A DNA stretch of 64,000 bases, from NCBI RefSeq assembly GCF_900129775.1, contig NZ_FQWV01000003.1:62001-126000 (forward strand), in the 5' to 3' direction. Source of the stretch: Halobaculum gomorrense. GTDB lineage: Archaea; Halobacteriota; Halobacteria; Halobacteriales; Haloferacaceae. This document shows positions 62,894 to 64,000 of this stretch, in pieces. The first letter of the stretch is position 1, and each line of letters opens with the position of its first letter. Below the pieces are notes generated by a model. It worked only from the letters and a program-made list of their open reading frames with translations, ran no database searches and was not told the origin of the DNA. Made by a program: the position numbers and the translations under genes.

Positions 62894-63628
62894 ATGAGCC
62901 TGTACGAGGCCTCGATACGGGTCAAACACGAATGCCCGTACCGACGTATCTCGGAGCGATACCCCGATCTGACGATACGCGAGTGGCCGTTGAGCGACTG
63001 CCAAGTGCTCGAAATCACGACGGAGACGACGCCGACCGACGAGCTACTCGACGAGATCAACGAGATCGGCACCGTACTGTACGAATCGGCGGACGACAAC
63101 GGGTATCACGTAGTCACTCAGTCCTGTCTGTGCTCGCTCGAAGACTCCGTCATCGACCGCTTCGAGGAGCACAACTGCCTATACCAGTCACCGACGATCT
63201 ACCGCCAGGGCTGGGAGCACTACACGGTCGTCGCGTTCGACGGCGAGGACGTGCGCGAACTGCTCGAATCGCTTCGTTCCGACAGAGAGATCGAACTCCT
63301 CTCGAAGACGTCTATCTCGGAGACACAGATTCCGCATAGTATGTTGGCGCCGGCGAATCAGTTGTTCGAAGACATCACTGACCGGCAGCTAGCCGCACTC
63401 CAGTTTGCCCTCGAACGTGGCTACTACGAACAACCCCGAAAGACCTCCCTTCGTGACCTCGCCGAACAAACTGCCGTCGCTCGCTCGACGTACGAAGAAC
63501 ACCTCCGGAAGGCAGAAAACAAACTGCTCACGAATGCAGGCCAGTTCCTGCGGCTGGTCACCGCAACCTCAACGGCCGATCCACTGGGCGTCGAGAGCGG
63601 TCGAGGAACCGAACAGGCCGCGGACTAA
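62894..63628 (+). CDS. HTH-10 (Bat-type) transcriptional regulator
   Basis: The protein has 244 residues. The N-terminal 150 residues form an alpha/beta sensor part with several Cys (KHECPYRR; QSCLCSLED). The C-terminal HTH-10 domain reads TDRQLAALQFALERGYY, then LRDLAEQTAVARSTYEEHLR. Such proteins activate haloarchaeal genes; the Cys residues suggest a thiol or persulfide signal. It is divergent from the persulfide dioxygenase operon and is its likely regulator. Confidence 0.9.
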   Translation: MSLYEASIRVKHECPYRRISERYPDLTIREWPLSDCQVLEITTETTPTDELLDEINEIGTVLYESADDNGYHVVTQSCLCSLEDSVIDRFEEHNCLYQSPTIYRQGWEHYTVVAFDGEDVRELLESLRSDREIELLSKTSISETQIPHSMLAPANQLFEDITDRQLAALQFALERGYYEQPRKTSLRDLAEQTAVARSTYEEHLRKAENKLLTNAGQFLRLVTATSTADPLGVESGRGTEQAAD

Positions 63629-63643
63629 CACCGTCAGCAGCGG

Positions 63644-64000
63644 CTACAGCAGCACCGTGCCAGCGACATACGCGAGCGCGAACGAGAGAACGAACGACCC
63701 AACCCACGCTCCCACGGTCATACCGATTTTTCGGGCATCCACCGCCGCCCGCCCGCCGACGGCGGCGCCGCTCCCGATGATAGCGCTGACGACGATCTCG
63801 TTGAACGAGACGGGAACGCCGAGCAGGACGGCCAGCTGTGCAATCAGGAACGAGGGGACGAGCGCCGAGATGGAGCGCCGCGGCCCCAACGACGAGTAGT
63901 CCTGCGCCAGCGATTTGATCATCCGGGGCGCCCCCGTCCACGAGCCGACGAGCATCCCCAAACCACCGCCAACAAGTACGGCGAACGTCGAAACCATCCC
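63644..64000 (-). CDS. C-terminal part of a PiT/CysP-type anion transporter (cut by window end)
   Basis: Only the last 118 codons are visible; the frame is open to the edge. About three membrane helices and the stretch WTGAPRMIKSLAQDYSSLGP match the second half of PiT-family transporters. The usual STTH signature is replaced by VPVSFNEIVVSAIIGSG, as expected of diverged members. PiT proteins move phosphate, and relatives (CysP) sulfate. In this sulfur island sulfate or thiosulfate is plausible. Confidence 0.75.
   Translation of the reverse strand, partial: GMVSTFAVLVGGGLGMLVGSWTGAPRMIKSLAQDYSSLGPRRSISALVPSFLIAQLAVLLGVPVSFNEIVVSAIIGSGAAVGGRAAVDARKIGMTVGAWVGSFVLSFALAYVAGTVLL

Noticed and set aside
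1-64000. CRISPR arrays, tRNA or rRNA genes, complete insertion sequences
   Set aside because: I looked for regular spaced repeats, tRNA-like arms and transposase motifs and saw none. Short repeats found are domain duplications or promoter motifs.

Overview
The window is chromosomal DNA of a halophilic archaeon (class Halobacteria). The signs are a very high GC content, acidic proteins, halocyanin and ba3-type oxidase genes, Tat and PGF-CTERM export signals, an HTH-10/Bat-type regulator, AT-rich leaderless-type promoters and many ATGA/GTGA gene overlaps. A genus cannot be fixed from the sequence alone; a Haloferacales-type organism would fit. I saw no rRNA, tRNA, CRISPR array or complete insertion sequence.

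1-14 kb holds two converging operons. The plus strand carries three membrane or exported proteins (the first cut by the window edge). The minus strand carries five genes: a winged-helix-like protein, a coiled-coil protein, an unknown 214-residue protein, a Cdc48-N-like single-ring AAA ATPase, and a 1028-residue acidic beta-propeller/Ig-like protein without a signal peptide. This is the best candidate for an undescribed system. 14-27 kb is mostly metabolic: a small AT-rich ORF, a double NAD synthetase with a degenerate second half, malic enzyme, ADP-forming acetyl-CoA synthetase with a PTA-N-like partner, a TauE/SafE permease, UspA and endonuclease III. Two gene remnants (probable DUF389 tail and DoxX head) sit next to a DtxR-type regulator with a clear palindromic operator.

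27-40 kb has a second surface-protein cluster (Tat-exported PKD protein, dockerin-like protein, PGF-CTERM protein), an internally deleted sensor kinase beside a large intact one, an AIM24 protein, an MFS transporter and a DUF2270 protein. 40-49 kb is a ba3-type terminal oxidase locus: subunits I and II, a double-halocyanin fusion subunit, small membrane proteins, a SafE-like permease and a CcoI-like copper ATPase. Together they should build and feed a copper-dependent respiratory oxidase. 49-56 kb is ordinary metabolism: an SDR, a CBS protein, a sugar dehydrogenase, an EamA transporter, a formamidase, a TIM-barrel isomerase, a VIT-like protein and a flavin-binding protein.

At about 56 kb a shredded amino-acid permease marks a junction. 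Beyond it, 56.9-64 kb is lower in GC and looks like a sulfur/persulfide island: thioredoxin, a winged-helix regulator, a micro-protein plus TauE/SafE permease, a tandem UspA, an MFS transporter, a rhodanese-metallo-beta-lactamase persulfide dioxygenase, an HTH-10 regulator and the end of a PiT/CysP-type anion transporter. The island regulator has a close paralogue at 39.8 kb, and their promoters share a motif.
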